From: Lentisphaerota bacterium
GTDB taxonomy: Bacteria > Verrucomicrobiota > Kiritimatiellia > RFP12 > UBA1067
DNA: 11,675 nucleotides
NCBI GenBank assembly: GCA_022839525.1
Contig: JALHET010000065.1
Location: forward strand, 1-11,675
Reading direction: 5' to 3'
Below the pieces are notes generated by a model that saw nothing but the letters and a program-made list of their open reading frames with translations, did no database searches and was not told the DNA's origin. This document shows positions 1 through 6,330 of this stretch, in pieces. The position numbers and the translations under genes are program-made. Every line of letters begins with the position of its first letter. Within the stretch, counting starts at the first letter, position 1.

Positions 1-174
1 CTGCGGCAGGCGGCCGCCGCCGAGGATGTCGAAGAGGCCGGTTTCTGTTTTGCGCTCGAACAATGCCGCGACCTGCTGGCGCGCGGTGCGCCGGGCATTC
101 ATCTTTACACACTCAACCAGTCCGCGCTTTCAGGCCGCATCCTCGCCGCCCTCCGCAACGAAAAGCGGATCTGA
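1..174 (+). CDS. metF: Methylenetetrahydrofolate reductase, C-terminal 57 residues (5' end outside window)
   Basis: An open frame runs from base 1 to a TGA at 172-174 and gives a 57-residue tail. It contains the segment APGIHLYTLNQS, which matches the conserved GxPGIHFYTLNxS block near the C-terminus of MetF, where the (beta/alpha)8 barrel closes. MetF is a cytosolic flavoprotein that reduces 5,10-methylene-THF to 5-methyl-THF, the methyl donor for methionine synthesis. The preceding residues (LEQCRDLLARG) fit the amphipathic helix that normally comes before this block. The frame ends shortly after, as is usual for the family. It lies 68 bp upstream of mutL on the same strand. The family call rests on one motif and its C-terminal position, since the FAD-binding part is not in the window. 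Confidence 0.82.
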   Translation: MRQAAAAEDVEEAGFCFALEQCRDLLARGAPGIHLYTLNQSALSGRILAALRNEKRI

Positions 175-242
175 CCGGAGCCTCCCGCACCCTCCAATAA
201 ACCTGCTTGACGCTCTGCGGCTAACCCGTCATTCTTTTGAAC

Positions 243-2030
243 ATGGTGAAAGACGGACATGTGCGCTTGCTCCCCATCCACGTCGCCAACAAGATCGCGG
301 CGGGTGAGGTAGTGGAGCGGCCTGCCTCCGTGGTTAAGGAGTTGCTCGAAAACGCCATCGACGCGGGCGCATCGCGCATCGACGTCACCGTGACGGCGGG
401 CGGGCGCAAACTGGTCGAAGTCCGCGACAACGGGTGCGGCATGGGGCGCGACGATGCCCTGCTCAGCATCGAGCGGCAAGCCACCAGCAAGATCCGCGAT
501 GTCGACGATATCGAGCAGATCGACACGCTCGGGTTCCGCGGCGAGGCGATTCCCTCCATCGCTTCCGTTTCCCGCTTCCTTCTCAAAACCCGCAGGCACG
601 ATTCCGAAGCCGGCACCGAGTTGGCTGTGGTGGGGGGCAGTCTACAGGACGTGCGCGACGTCGGCGTTCCGGTCGGCACCGCCATCGAAGTGAGGGACCT
701 TTTCTTCAATGTGCCTGCCCGCCGGAAATTCCTGCGGGCCTATCAAACCGAACAGGCGCACATCCGTTCGGTCTTCACGCTCCATGCCCTCGCCCATCCC
801 GAGCTCGGCCTGAGCCTCACCGCCGACGGGCGCGAACTCGTCCGCCTGCCCCAGGGCGCCACGCTCGAAGAACGCGTCCGCGACCTGTTCGGCGCGGAGT
901 TCTGCGCCGGCCTGCGCCCTGTCGGCAAGACCGTCAACGGCGTGCGGGTCTCCGGTTTTGCGGGGCTCCCAAACATCACCCGCAACGACCGCAGCGAGCA
1001 ATACGTCTTCATCAACCGCCGCCCCGCCACCGCGCCCGTCATCGCGTACGCCTTGCGCGAAGCCTATCCGCCGCTGGAAGGCGACCGCAAACCGATCATC
1101 CTGCTTTTCGTCGAACTGCCGCCGGACCAGGTGGACGTGAATGTCCACCCCACGAAGCGCGAGGTGCGGTTCCGCAGACCCGCCGATGTGCGCGAAGCGC
1201 TCATTCTCGCAATCGGCGAGGCTCTCGGCGTGAAACGGAATGCCGGTGGCGCGCGGCCTCCGGACGCCGACGCCGCGCTTCCTTCTGGTGGGCTTCGCAC
1301 GCTGGTTCCCGGGGCGGCGGCGAAACCGCCCGCTGCCTTCCCTTATCCGGCTGACACCCAGCCCCCTGCATCCTTTTCCCCGCCGCCGCTCCCCGCCGTC
1401 CCCACCGGAACCGGCCTGCCGCTGTTTGCGGCACCGGAGGACGGGTCGCCCTGGCGCTGGTGCCGCGTGCTGGGTCAGGTCGCCAACCGTTACCTGCTGC
1501 TGGAGACCGACGGCGGTTATGTGACGGTCGACCCGTGCGCCGCCCGCGAACGGGTGCTGTACGAGCGCCTGATGTCGGGCCGCCGCGCAGACGGGCAGAC
1601 CGTGTCGCAACACTTGCTTTTGCCGGAGACCGTGCAGCTCGCGCCCGCCGACGCCGCGCGCCTGCGCAAGCACCTGCAGGTCGTTCAGGAGCTGGGGTTC
1701 GGCATCGTGGATTTCGGCCGCGACCATTTTCTGGTGGAGGCGCTGCCGGAGATTCTGGGCGACGTCCCCTGCCGCGAACTGCTGGGAAATATCGCGCACG
1801 ATCTGGAAAATGCCGGCACGCGCCGAGGCTCCGAAAAATGGCGCGAAGAACTCGTGGCCAAAGCGGCCTGCCGAACGGCCTCGGGGAACACGCGAACACT
1901 TTCCAACGAGGAGGCCGAACAGTTGGTCACCGCTTTGGCCGCCACGCGCATGCCCTACACCTGCCCGCGCGGACGCCCCACCATGATCTTCACCTCTTAC
2001 CGCGAGCTGGAGCGGAAATTCGGCCGCTAA
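243..2030 (+). CDS. mutL: DNA mismatch repair protein MutL
   Basis: MutL is the GHKL-family ATPase that couples MutS mismatch recognition to downstream repair. Read from ATG 243 it has 595 residues. The N-terminal ATPase shows all family motifs: ANKIAAGEVVERP near residue 15, KELLENAIDAGA (catalytic Glu about 33, Mg-binding Asn about 37), DNGCGM about 62-67 and TLGFRGEA about 95-102. VFINRRP about 255-261 and DVNVHPTKREVRF about 298-310 close the transducer domain. A Pro/Ala-rich linker (about 330-400) precedes the C-terminal dimerisation domain. That domain holds QHLLLP (about 456-461), a fit to the QxxLxP beta-clamp-binding motif. The endonuclease motif DQHA(x)2E(x)4E appears as DPCA-AR-E-RVLY-E and the CPHGRP motif as CPRGRP, while ACR is kept. 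The start is uncertain: TTG 237, ATG 243 and GTG 261 are in frame and none has a clear Shine-Dalgarno. A TTGACG at 207-212 could be a weak -35 box. The 3' end converges on the VapC gene 21 bp away. Confidence 0.96.
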   Translation: MVKDGHVRLLPIHVANKIAAGEVVERPASVVKELLENAIDAGASRIDVTVTAGGRKLVEVRDNGCGMGRDDALLSIERQATSKIRDVDDIEQIDTLGFRGEAIPSIASVSRFLLKTRRHDSEAGTELAVVGGSLQDVRDVGVPVGTAIEVRDLFFNVPARRKFLRAYQTEQAHIRSVFTLHALAHPELGLSLTADGRELVRLPQGATLEERVRDLFGAEFCAGLRPVGKTVNGVRVSGFAGLPNITRNDRSEQYVFINRRPATAPVIAYALREAYPPLEGDRKPIILLFVELPPDQVDVNVHPTKREVRFRRPADVREALILAIGEALGVKRNAGGARPPDADAALPSGGLRTLVPGAAAKPPAAFPYPADTQPPASFSPPPLPAVPTGTGLPLFAAPEDGSPWRWCRVLGQVANRYLLLETDGGYVTVDPCAARERVLYERLMSGRRADGQTVSQHLLLPETVQLAPADAARLRKHLQVVQELGFGIVDFGRDHFLVEALPEILGDVPCRELLGNIAHDLENAGTRRGSEKWREELVAKAACRTASGNTRTLSNEEAEQLVTALAATRMPYTCPRGRPTMIFTSYRELERKFGR

Positions 2031-2051
2031 GCGCGCCTTTCCCGGGCGGTA

Positions 2052-2477
2052 TCACCCGTCCGTCCACGGATTGAACACATCAACGCGGACATGCGCGAAA
2101 TCGTCCGTGTTGCGCGTCACCAGCGTAAGTCCGTGGACACGCGCCGTCGCCGCCAGCATCGCACCGATAACGGGGCGGGGGGCACCCGCCCGCTCCGCCT
2201 CCGCGCAAACGGCACCCCACTCCATCGCGACCTCCGCATCGACACCGAGTAGCCGCCCCTGGAAACGCGACCGGAGATCATTGTCCAGCCATGCCTGAAG
2301 CCGCCGGGCTTTAGCTGCGCCGGACAACCGGAGAATGCCTTTTCTGATTTCCCCCAACGTGATGACAGACAGGTAGACCCGCGCTTCCGGAACCTTGCCG
2401 AACCACGCCAGAACGCGGGGGGACGGTTTCAAGCGCACAAATTCCGAAACGACACAGGTGTCGATCAGGAAGTTCAC
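2052..2477 (-). CDS. PIN-domain VapC/FitB-type toxin, third catalytic acid replaced
   Basis: A 141-residue PIN-domain protein of the VapC/FitB type. Such toxins are Mg2+-dependent ribonucleases that cut tRNA or rRNA when freed from their antitoxin. The FitB-like layout is complete: FLIDTCVVSEF with Asp6, SVITLGEIRKGI with Glu43, an alpha-helical middle, PVIGAMLAATARVHG, then LVTRNTDDF with Asp126 and a terminal VFNPW. In family members the segment at 103-110 normally reads with Asp where this protein has Gly105 (codon GGT, bases 2163-2165). One of the four acidic metal ligands is therefore absent, and activity may be lost or reduced. The start is GTG at 2475-2477, which overlaps the TGA of the upstream antitoxin (GTGA), typical of translational coupling. 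The family call is firm; residual nuclease activity is an open question. Confidence 0.9.
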   Translation of the reverse strand: MNFLIDTCVVSEFVRLKPSPRVLAWFGKVPEARVYLSVITLGEIRKGILRLSGAAKARRLQAWLDNDLRSRFQGRLLGVDAEVAMEWGAVCAEAERAGAPRPVIGAMLAATARVHGLTLVTRNTDDFAHVRVDVFNPWTDG

Positions 2478-2704
2478 AGAGCCACCTCCCGTCCCGTGTC
2501 GGCAGCCCGTGCCAGATCAAGCCCGCTTCCCCGCAGCGGCGAGTTCTGAAAAAACGAAACCAGTGACCCCGCCCCGGACTGCCGACGTTCATACTCTTGA
2601 ATGGGCAGCAGGACGACCACAGGCACCCCCCGGCGTGAAACCGTCTGCGGCCCTTCCGTAAGCGTCTTTTCCACGACCTCGCTGAATCTGTTTTTCGCGT
2701 TCAA
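2474..2704 (-). CDS. Phd/YefM-type antitoxin with an atypical start
   Basis: A 76-residue protein read from TTG at 2702-2704. AKNRFSEVVEKTLTEGPQTV followed by SRRGVPVVVLLPIQEYE is the classic Phd/YefM DNA-binding fold: N-terminal AKNRFSEVV helix, basic RRG turn, VVVLLP strand and the start of the dimer helix. The C-terminal tail (from about residue 42) would wrap the toxin. Phd-type antitoxins repress their own operon and neutralise the toxin. The frame is open only back to a TAA at 2729-2731 and contains no ATG or GTG. TTG 2704 or the rare ATT 2711-2713 are the only plausible starts, and starting at TTG shortens the usual N-terminal strand. The start lies at the edge of the 99-bp inverted-repeat element. 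The stop overlaps the toxin start (GTGA). No good promoter is visible directly upstream, so the pair may depend on read-through from the GH16 gene. Confidence 0.8.
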   Translation of the reverse strand: MNAKNRFSEVVEKTLTEGPQTVSRRGVPVVVLLPIQEYERRQSGAGSLVSFFQNSPLRGSGLDLARAADTGREVAL

Positions 2705-2802
2705 AACCCAAATCGCACCCCGTGCGCTTTATCCTGTTTTTTCCACCTCTTTCCCCTGTGTGTTCGATGTGGCCTTTGTGGTTAATTGCCGGATTTGGGT
2801 TT
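2704..2802. repeat. 99-bp intergenic element with perfect 11-bp terminal inverted repeats
   Basis: AAACCCAAATC at 2704-2714 and GATTTGGGTTT at 2792-2802 are perfect reverse complements that bracket the whole space between the GH16 stop codon and the antitoxin start. Just inside the left arm is a small hairpin, CGCAC-CCC-GTGCG (2714-2726). The centre, read on the minus strand, is purine-rich and built of degenerate 9-nt units. No coding frame is evident inside. The arms overlap the GH16 TAA (2801-2803) and touch the antitoxin TTG (2702-2704). The shape resembles a miniature inverted-repeat or REP-like dispersed element, but no target-site duplication is obvious and copy number cannot be judged from one window. 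The arms could alternatively pair in the GH16 transcript as a long-range stem. Confidence 0.6.
2746..2781 (-). repeat. Four contiguous degenerate 9-nt units
   Basis: On the minus strand, bases 2781 down to 2746 divide exactly into CCACAAAGG, CCACATCGA, ACACACAGG and GGAAAGAGG. The units share a loose NCACAnAGG pattern and a 9-nt period. Similar CCACAAAGG/ACACAGAGG strings recur in non-coding DNA of several environmental phyla in my recollection, but that is memory and not a search result. The tract forms the core of the 99-bp element. Confidence 0.5.
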
Positions 2803-5800
2803 ATTCTTCAAGCGTGAACTCCAACCCGAGAAAGACCGGGGTCCAGATGCCGAGCGACATGACCGTGACCGTGTGCCGTCCGGGCTCGAGCCTGATGCCG
2901 GCGGCGGAGATTTTGCGCCGGGCGTTTTGCTCCCCTTCGGGAGTGAGCGCGAAATCCGCGACCTGAATCCCGTCGATCATAAGCGGCATCCTCTGCGGAA
3001 CGGGATCGTGCGTTTTTCCCAGAAGATAGTCCAGAGTCACCGTGTATGCGCCCGCCCGCTTGGCGTTGACCGTGTAAGTGACCCACTCGCCGTTGCGCAT
3101 ATAGACGCTGTGCCCGTTGATGCGCTCGCCGGGCCGGAAGGTGGGGGCTTGCCCGCCCTTGGCCGGCGGGAAGCGCCAGTAGGCCACGTCAACACCGCCC
3201 TCATCGAAATTGCCGGGCAGGATCTTGCCGGGCACCTCGGCGGCCTTCCCCTGGTAAGGAGTGCTCTCCCTGTCGGTCGCGATGACCGTGTTGACCGGCG
3301 TATAACCGACCGCCCCTTTTTCATCCTGGACCGCGATGCTGAAGGAATGCGGATAGCCGTCCAGGACGAACGTGTTTCCCTGGCGTCCGCCGGCTTCCCA
3401 CGCCGTGCCCTCATAATGCTTCTTGTCGATCGCGAACTCAAAGCGGAACGGCTCCCGGGTTTTATAATCGATCAGAAACCCATTGTCGAAAAGATACGCG
3501 GTCTTGGCCTTGCTCCGGCCGGAGGCCTTCGCCTCCATGACGAGCGGCTCACCCCTCCTGACGAAATTCTTGGCGGGTTTCTCCGCCCAGGTGACCTCAG
3601 GAGCAACGGCATCCGGATCCTGATAGACGCGGACATAGTCGACATAATAGGTCTCCGGGAAGTTTTTGCCCCGTTCTCCTTTGGCGTGGATCTGGCCGCT
3701 GACAATGATGCGGACCGGCGCGACGCAGAACGCGTGGCTGAACGCATCGAAGGTGACGGATTGATACGGGCTGTGCCGGGCGGAGCTTTTCATGAGATTC
3801 CCGTTGAGATAATAAGAGACCTCGAAGGGGGTCCACTTCGCGGCGATGACATACCAGTCATCCAGCGAGCCGGGCAGCTTGGTGCTGTAATTCCAGCTTT
3901 TGGCCCCTTGGCCGCCGCTGACGTGCAGGTTGTGATCCAAAACGCCGCCCCCGTTACGGGTGTAGTAGTCCTCGAAGATGTCGATCTCGAAACCGCCGCC
4001 GGTCATCGGATTCCGACCCTCTTCGATGGCCCAGAACGCCGCCCACCAGCCGGGCTCTTTCGTGAATTTCAGGCGCGACTCAAAGTAACCGTACAGGAAG
4101 GTCTGGCGGCTCCAGAGGCCGATCGTCCGCAACCGATCCTTTTCTTTTTCATCCCAGTCGCACGTGATCTCCAGAAGGCCGTTTGTGAGCGTGGCGAAAT
4201 CCTTCCGCCCCCTTTTGTCCCAGACGGGCTGATACCATGTGTTTTCCCAGTCGACTTCCCTGCCGTCGAACTCGTCGCTGAAAACCAGTTTCCAGCCGGC
4301 CTTGACCGGATCAAACGTCTCACACAGATCGATCTTGAACGGGATCTGGCCGCTTACGGTCTCCAGCGTGGCATTCCCGGTGAAATAGTTGTCGACAACC
4401 ATTTCGGCGGTGGCGCCGTCGGCGCGGAAAACGAGCGCGGACACGAACGCCTTGCCTTCCAGCGCGGCCAGAACCGGAGCCTGTCCTTTAAGGATCCTGC
4501 GGGTGCTGTCCACCAGGCTGTCGATCATGAAGATGAAGCCGTGGTGATTAACCGCGAGCTTAAGGTCGGCGGGGAGGGCGGAAACCGCCAGTTCGGTCCG
4601 GTTGAGCTCCCCGGTTCCGGAGAAAGCGGCAATGGTGACGCTGCGGGAATCTTTCCGGTGCGTGAGTTTGACCGAAAACACTCCGCCGATGTCAAACGCC
4701 AGCGTCGAGGCAAGGCGCTCCCCTGTCCCGAACGACTGCAGGCGGACGCCGGTTATAAAATAGCCGCCGCCGCTTTTTGGGGGCAACGTGTATGTTTCTC
4801 CGGGAAAGCTGACGCAAACCTCGGGCGTGGCGGTGTACACGCCCTGGCCCGTCAGCGTCAGCAACCCCGGACAGGGATAATCCTGAATGAGCGCGGGGTT
4901 GCCCGGGCGGGCGCCGGGGGTGTCGTAATCATCGGATTTAAACGTTTTGACGACATTTATCTGGGTCTTGACCTTGCGAAGCTCGTTGGCGCCGCCGACC
5001 GCAAGGACGGACGAGCCGCCGCCCGTCAGGAATTTGACCGCGATCACGTTCTTGCCTTTTTTGACCCTGACGGTCTTCGTGTGGTCGGAAACGCGCGGCG
5101 GCGCTTTGCCGTTGCCGGTTTTGAGCGTGTCGATGATGACCTCGCCATTGAGATGATAACGCATCCACCAGTCGGCGCCTGCCCCGAGCGTATACTCGCA
5201 CTCGAGCGGCGACTCAAACTCGGCGAAGGCCCAGCCGCAGTTGCCGGCCTTCTGCCCGGCGAAAAACGGGCGGAAGTCCAGCTGGCTGCCGTTGAGAACC
5301 ATGGGGCTGCCCTCGACGCCGCCGAAGGCCGGGGGAACGGCCGCCAGATCCTTTGCCGCAGGTTCGAACGCGTCGTCAACCGGCGCGAAACAACGCCACA
5401 CGACCGGGAACGTGAGGTGGCCGACATATTCGCCTTTTTCATGAAAGACCTTGATATCCTTGATATAGACCTCATCGCCTTTTTTGCCGCTGAACGTCAG
5501 GAAGGCCTCATCGGTAACGCCCTTCTCAAGGTCACGGACAACGATTTCGACGGAACCCGCGGACCATGCCTCGGAAAGGGTCATGGTGGCGGTTTTGACG
5601 TCGCAGCCGGTCCACTTTCTGCCCGCGGCGAAATACTGAAGCTGAAAGGAAAGGCTGCCTTTGCCTTTGACGGTGGCGCTGATCAAAAGCGTGTCACCGG
5701 ATTTGCACGTGATATACGTGCCGCTCTTCCACCCAAAACCGTAGTCGGCCGTGACGTCATAGATATGCAACGCTTTGGCGCCAGCGTCATCGATGACCTC

Positions 5801-5962
5801 AAATTTGGCGAACGGCCTGTACCCCTCCCACCCGTTCTGATCCCATCCGGCCGGTTTTCCGTTTGTCCCGACCTGTGCGAAATCGCCCTTCACGTCAAGA
5901 GCCGCAGCCAGACCAGTCATACTCCCCGCAAGTATCCACCCCAACAGCAGTATCCGTCTCAT
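2801..5962 (-). CDS. Secreted multi-modular glycoside hydrolase family 16 (laminarinase/agarase-like) enzyme
   Basis: A 1053-residue exported enzyme. The signal peptide is MRRILLLGWILAGSMTGLAA, with likely cleavage near residue 20-22. Residues about 22-180 look like a beta-sandwich of the CBM4/9 type, followed by a jelly-roll-like region about 185-330 and another uncharacterised beta-rich region about 335-545. The GH16 catalytic domain spans about 555-782: it opens with LVFSDEFDG, has GWWAAFWAIEEG before the active site and carries the E-I-D-I-F-E motif at 659-664. Glu659 is the expected nucleophile and Glu664 the acid/base. This ExDxxE (beta-bulge) form is used by laminarinases, agarases and carrageenases, which hydrolyse beta-1,3 or beta-1,4 bonds with retention. 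The domain closes with YYVDYVRVYQD. An Ig-like part (about 785-895) and a CBM6-like C-terminus (GEWVTYTVN, then AGAYTVTLDYL, 915-1053) follow. The ATG is preceded by a G-rich Shine-Dalgarno (GGGGGGAG). Exact substrate is not decidable. The gene lies between two toxin-antitoxin pairs. Confidence 0.92.
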   Translation of the reverse strand: MRRILLLGWILAGSMTGLAAALDVKGDFAQVGTNGKPAGWDQNGWEGYRPFAKFEVIDDAGAKALHIYDVTADYGFGWKSGTYITCKSGDTLLISATVKGKGSLSFQLQYFAAGRKWTGCDVKTATMTLSEAWSAGSVEIVVRDLEKGVTDEAFLTFSGKKGDEVYIKDIKVFHEKGEYVGHLTFPVVWRCFAPVDDAFEPAAKDLAAVPPAFGGVEGSPMVLNGSQLDFRPFFAGQKAGNCGWAFAEFESPLECEYTLGAGADWWMRYHLNGEVIIDTLKTGNGKAPPRVSDHTKTVRVKKGKNVIAVKFLTGGGSSVLAVGGANELRKVKTQINVVKTFKSDDYDTPGARPGNPALIQDYPCPGLLTLTGQGVYTATPEVCVSFPGETYTLPPKSGGGYFITGVRLQSFGTGERLASTLAFDIGGVFSVKLTHRKDSRSVTIAAFSGTGELNRTELAVSALPADLKLAVNHHGFIFMIDSLVDSTRRILKGQAPVLAALEGKAFVSALVFRADGATAEMVVDNYFTGNATLETVSGQIPFKIDLCETFDPVKAGWKLVFSDEFDGREVDWENTWYQPVWDKRGRKDFATLTNGLLEITCDWDEKEKDRLRTIGLWSRQTFLYGYFESRLKFTKEPGWWAAFWAIEEGRNPMTGGGFEIDIFEDYYTRNGGGVLDHNLHVSGGQGAKSWNYSTKLPGSLDDWYVIAAKWTPFEVSYYLNGNLMKSSARHSPYQSVTFDAFSHAFCVAPVRIIVSGQIHAKGERGKNFPETYYVDYVRVYQDPDAVAPEVTWAEKPAKNFVRRGEPLVMEAKASGRSKAKTAYLFDNGFLIDYKTREPFRFEFAIDKKHYEGTAWEAGGRQGNTFVLDGYPHSFSIAVQDEKGAVGYTPVNTVIATDRESTPYQGKAAEVPGKILPGNFDEGGVDVAYWRFPPAKGGQAPTFRPGERINGHSVYMRNGEWVTYTVNAKRAGAYTVTLDYLLGKTHDPVPQRMPLMIDGIQVADFALTPEGEQNARRKISAAGIRLEPGRHTVTVMSLGIWTPVFLGLEFTLEE

Positions 5963-6029
5963 CGCTCCCCCCTACCCGTTGATTTCACAACGCCCCCACT
6001 TTACCCGGCGGACAGGAATTTGTCGATTT

Positions 6030-6040
6030 GGAAATTTTCC
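6030..6040. promoter_or_regulatory. Short palindrome GGAAATTTTCC upstream of the GH16 gene
   Basis: GGAAA and TTTCC are perfect 5-bp inverted arms around one T. The site lies in the AT-rich part of the 116-bp divergent spacer, immediately before the TTGCAA box of the antitoxin promoter and about 70 bp before the GH16 start. It could be a regulator site. It could equally be chance in an AT-rich stretch, so it is recorded only as a candidate. Confidence 0.25.
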
Positions 6041-6042
6041 GG

Positions 6043-6072
6043 TTGCAATTATGGACGCCATATGTCTATTAT
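6043..6072 (+). promoter_or_regulatory. Sigma70-type promoter of the second toxin-antitoxin operon
   Basis: TTGCAA (6043-6048) and TATTAT (6067-6072) are separated by 18 bp and match the -35 and -10 consensus at four and five positions of six. The expected transcription start, about 7 bases after the -10 box, falls on or next to the A of the antitoxin ATG (6079). The message is therefore predicted to be leaderless, which fits the lack of any Shine-Dalgarno upstream of that ATG. Confidence 0.6.
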
Positions 6073-6080
6073 ACGTCCAT
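6051..6080. promoter_or_regulatory. Operator-like inverted repeat over the divergent promoters
   Basis: ATGGACG (6051-6057) and CGTCCAT (6074-6080) are perfect 7-bp inverted arms around a 16-bp AT-rich centre. The centre holds the plus-strand -10 (TATTAT, 6067-6072) and, read on the minus strand, a perfect TATAAT (6073-6068) pointing toward the GH16 gene. Phd-type antitoxins commonly repress their own promoter by binding such palindromes, so this is the expected operator of the downstream pair. The right arm runs into the ATG itself. The minus-strand TATAAT has no convincing -35 partner. Confidence 0.55.
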
Positions 6081-6330
6081 GACAACGGTAAACACGGCCA
6101 CGCTCAAGCAAAAGCTCAGCCACTACCTCGGCCTTGCACGGCAAGGCAAGGACGTGCTGATCACCAGCCACAAGCGCGTCATCGCGCGCCTTTTGGCTGA
6201 AGACGGCGGCGCAGGGCGGCTCCCGCTGATCCCGCCCACCCGACCCGTTTCGGACCTCAAGGAGATCGGAGGGTTCGGGCTCGACGCCGATCCGGTCAAA
6301 CAACTCATGCAGGAAAGAAGGAAAAGATGA
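6079..6330 (+). CDS. Phd/YefM-type antitoxin (second TA pair)
   Basis: An 83-residue protein from ATG 6079. Upstream in-frame extension to TTG 6028 is rejected because it would cross the promoter and operator. VNTATLKQKLSHYLGLARQG followed by KDVLITSHKRVIARLLAED matches the N-terminal DNA-binding fold of Phd/YefM antitoxins (strand, KQKLSHYL helix, G-K-D turn, VLITxxxRVIARL strands). The C-terminal PVKQLMQERRKR tail is the expected toxin-binding helix. It should neutralise the PIN toxin that follows and autoregulate the operon through the 6051-6080 palindrome. Its stop overlaps the toxin start (ATGA). It is not recognisably related to the antitoxin at 2474-2704 beyond the shared fold. Confidence 0.85.
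   Translation: MTTVNTATLKQKLSHYLGLARQGKDVLITSHKRVIARLLAEDGGAGRLPLIPPTRPVSDLKEIGGFGLDADPVKQLMQERRKR

Noticed and set aside
207..236. Promoter for mutL (TTGACG with CATTCT or ATTCTT)
   Set aside because: The -35 box is good but no acceptable -10 box lies at 16-18 bp; mutL may be transcribed from upstream of metF.
642..1799. 385-codon open frame antisense to mutL
   Set aside because: Same codon-register artefact; mutL on the plus strand has all family motifs.
6028..6078. TTG 6028 extension of the second antitoxin
   Set aside because: The extension would run across the promoter and palindrome and adds residues not seen in Phd proteins.
2786..6082. 1098-codon open frame antisense to the whole GH16 gene
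   Set aside because: It is in exact codon register with the GH16 gene on the other strand, so its lack of stops only requires that GH16 avoids TTA, CTA and TCA codons, which are rare in GC-rich genomes. Its translation shows no domain, and the GH16 strand has a signal peptide and catalytic motif.
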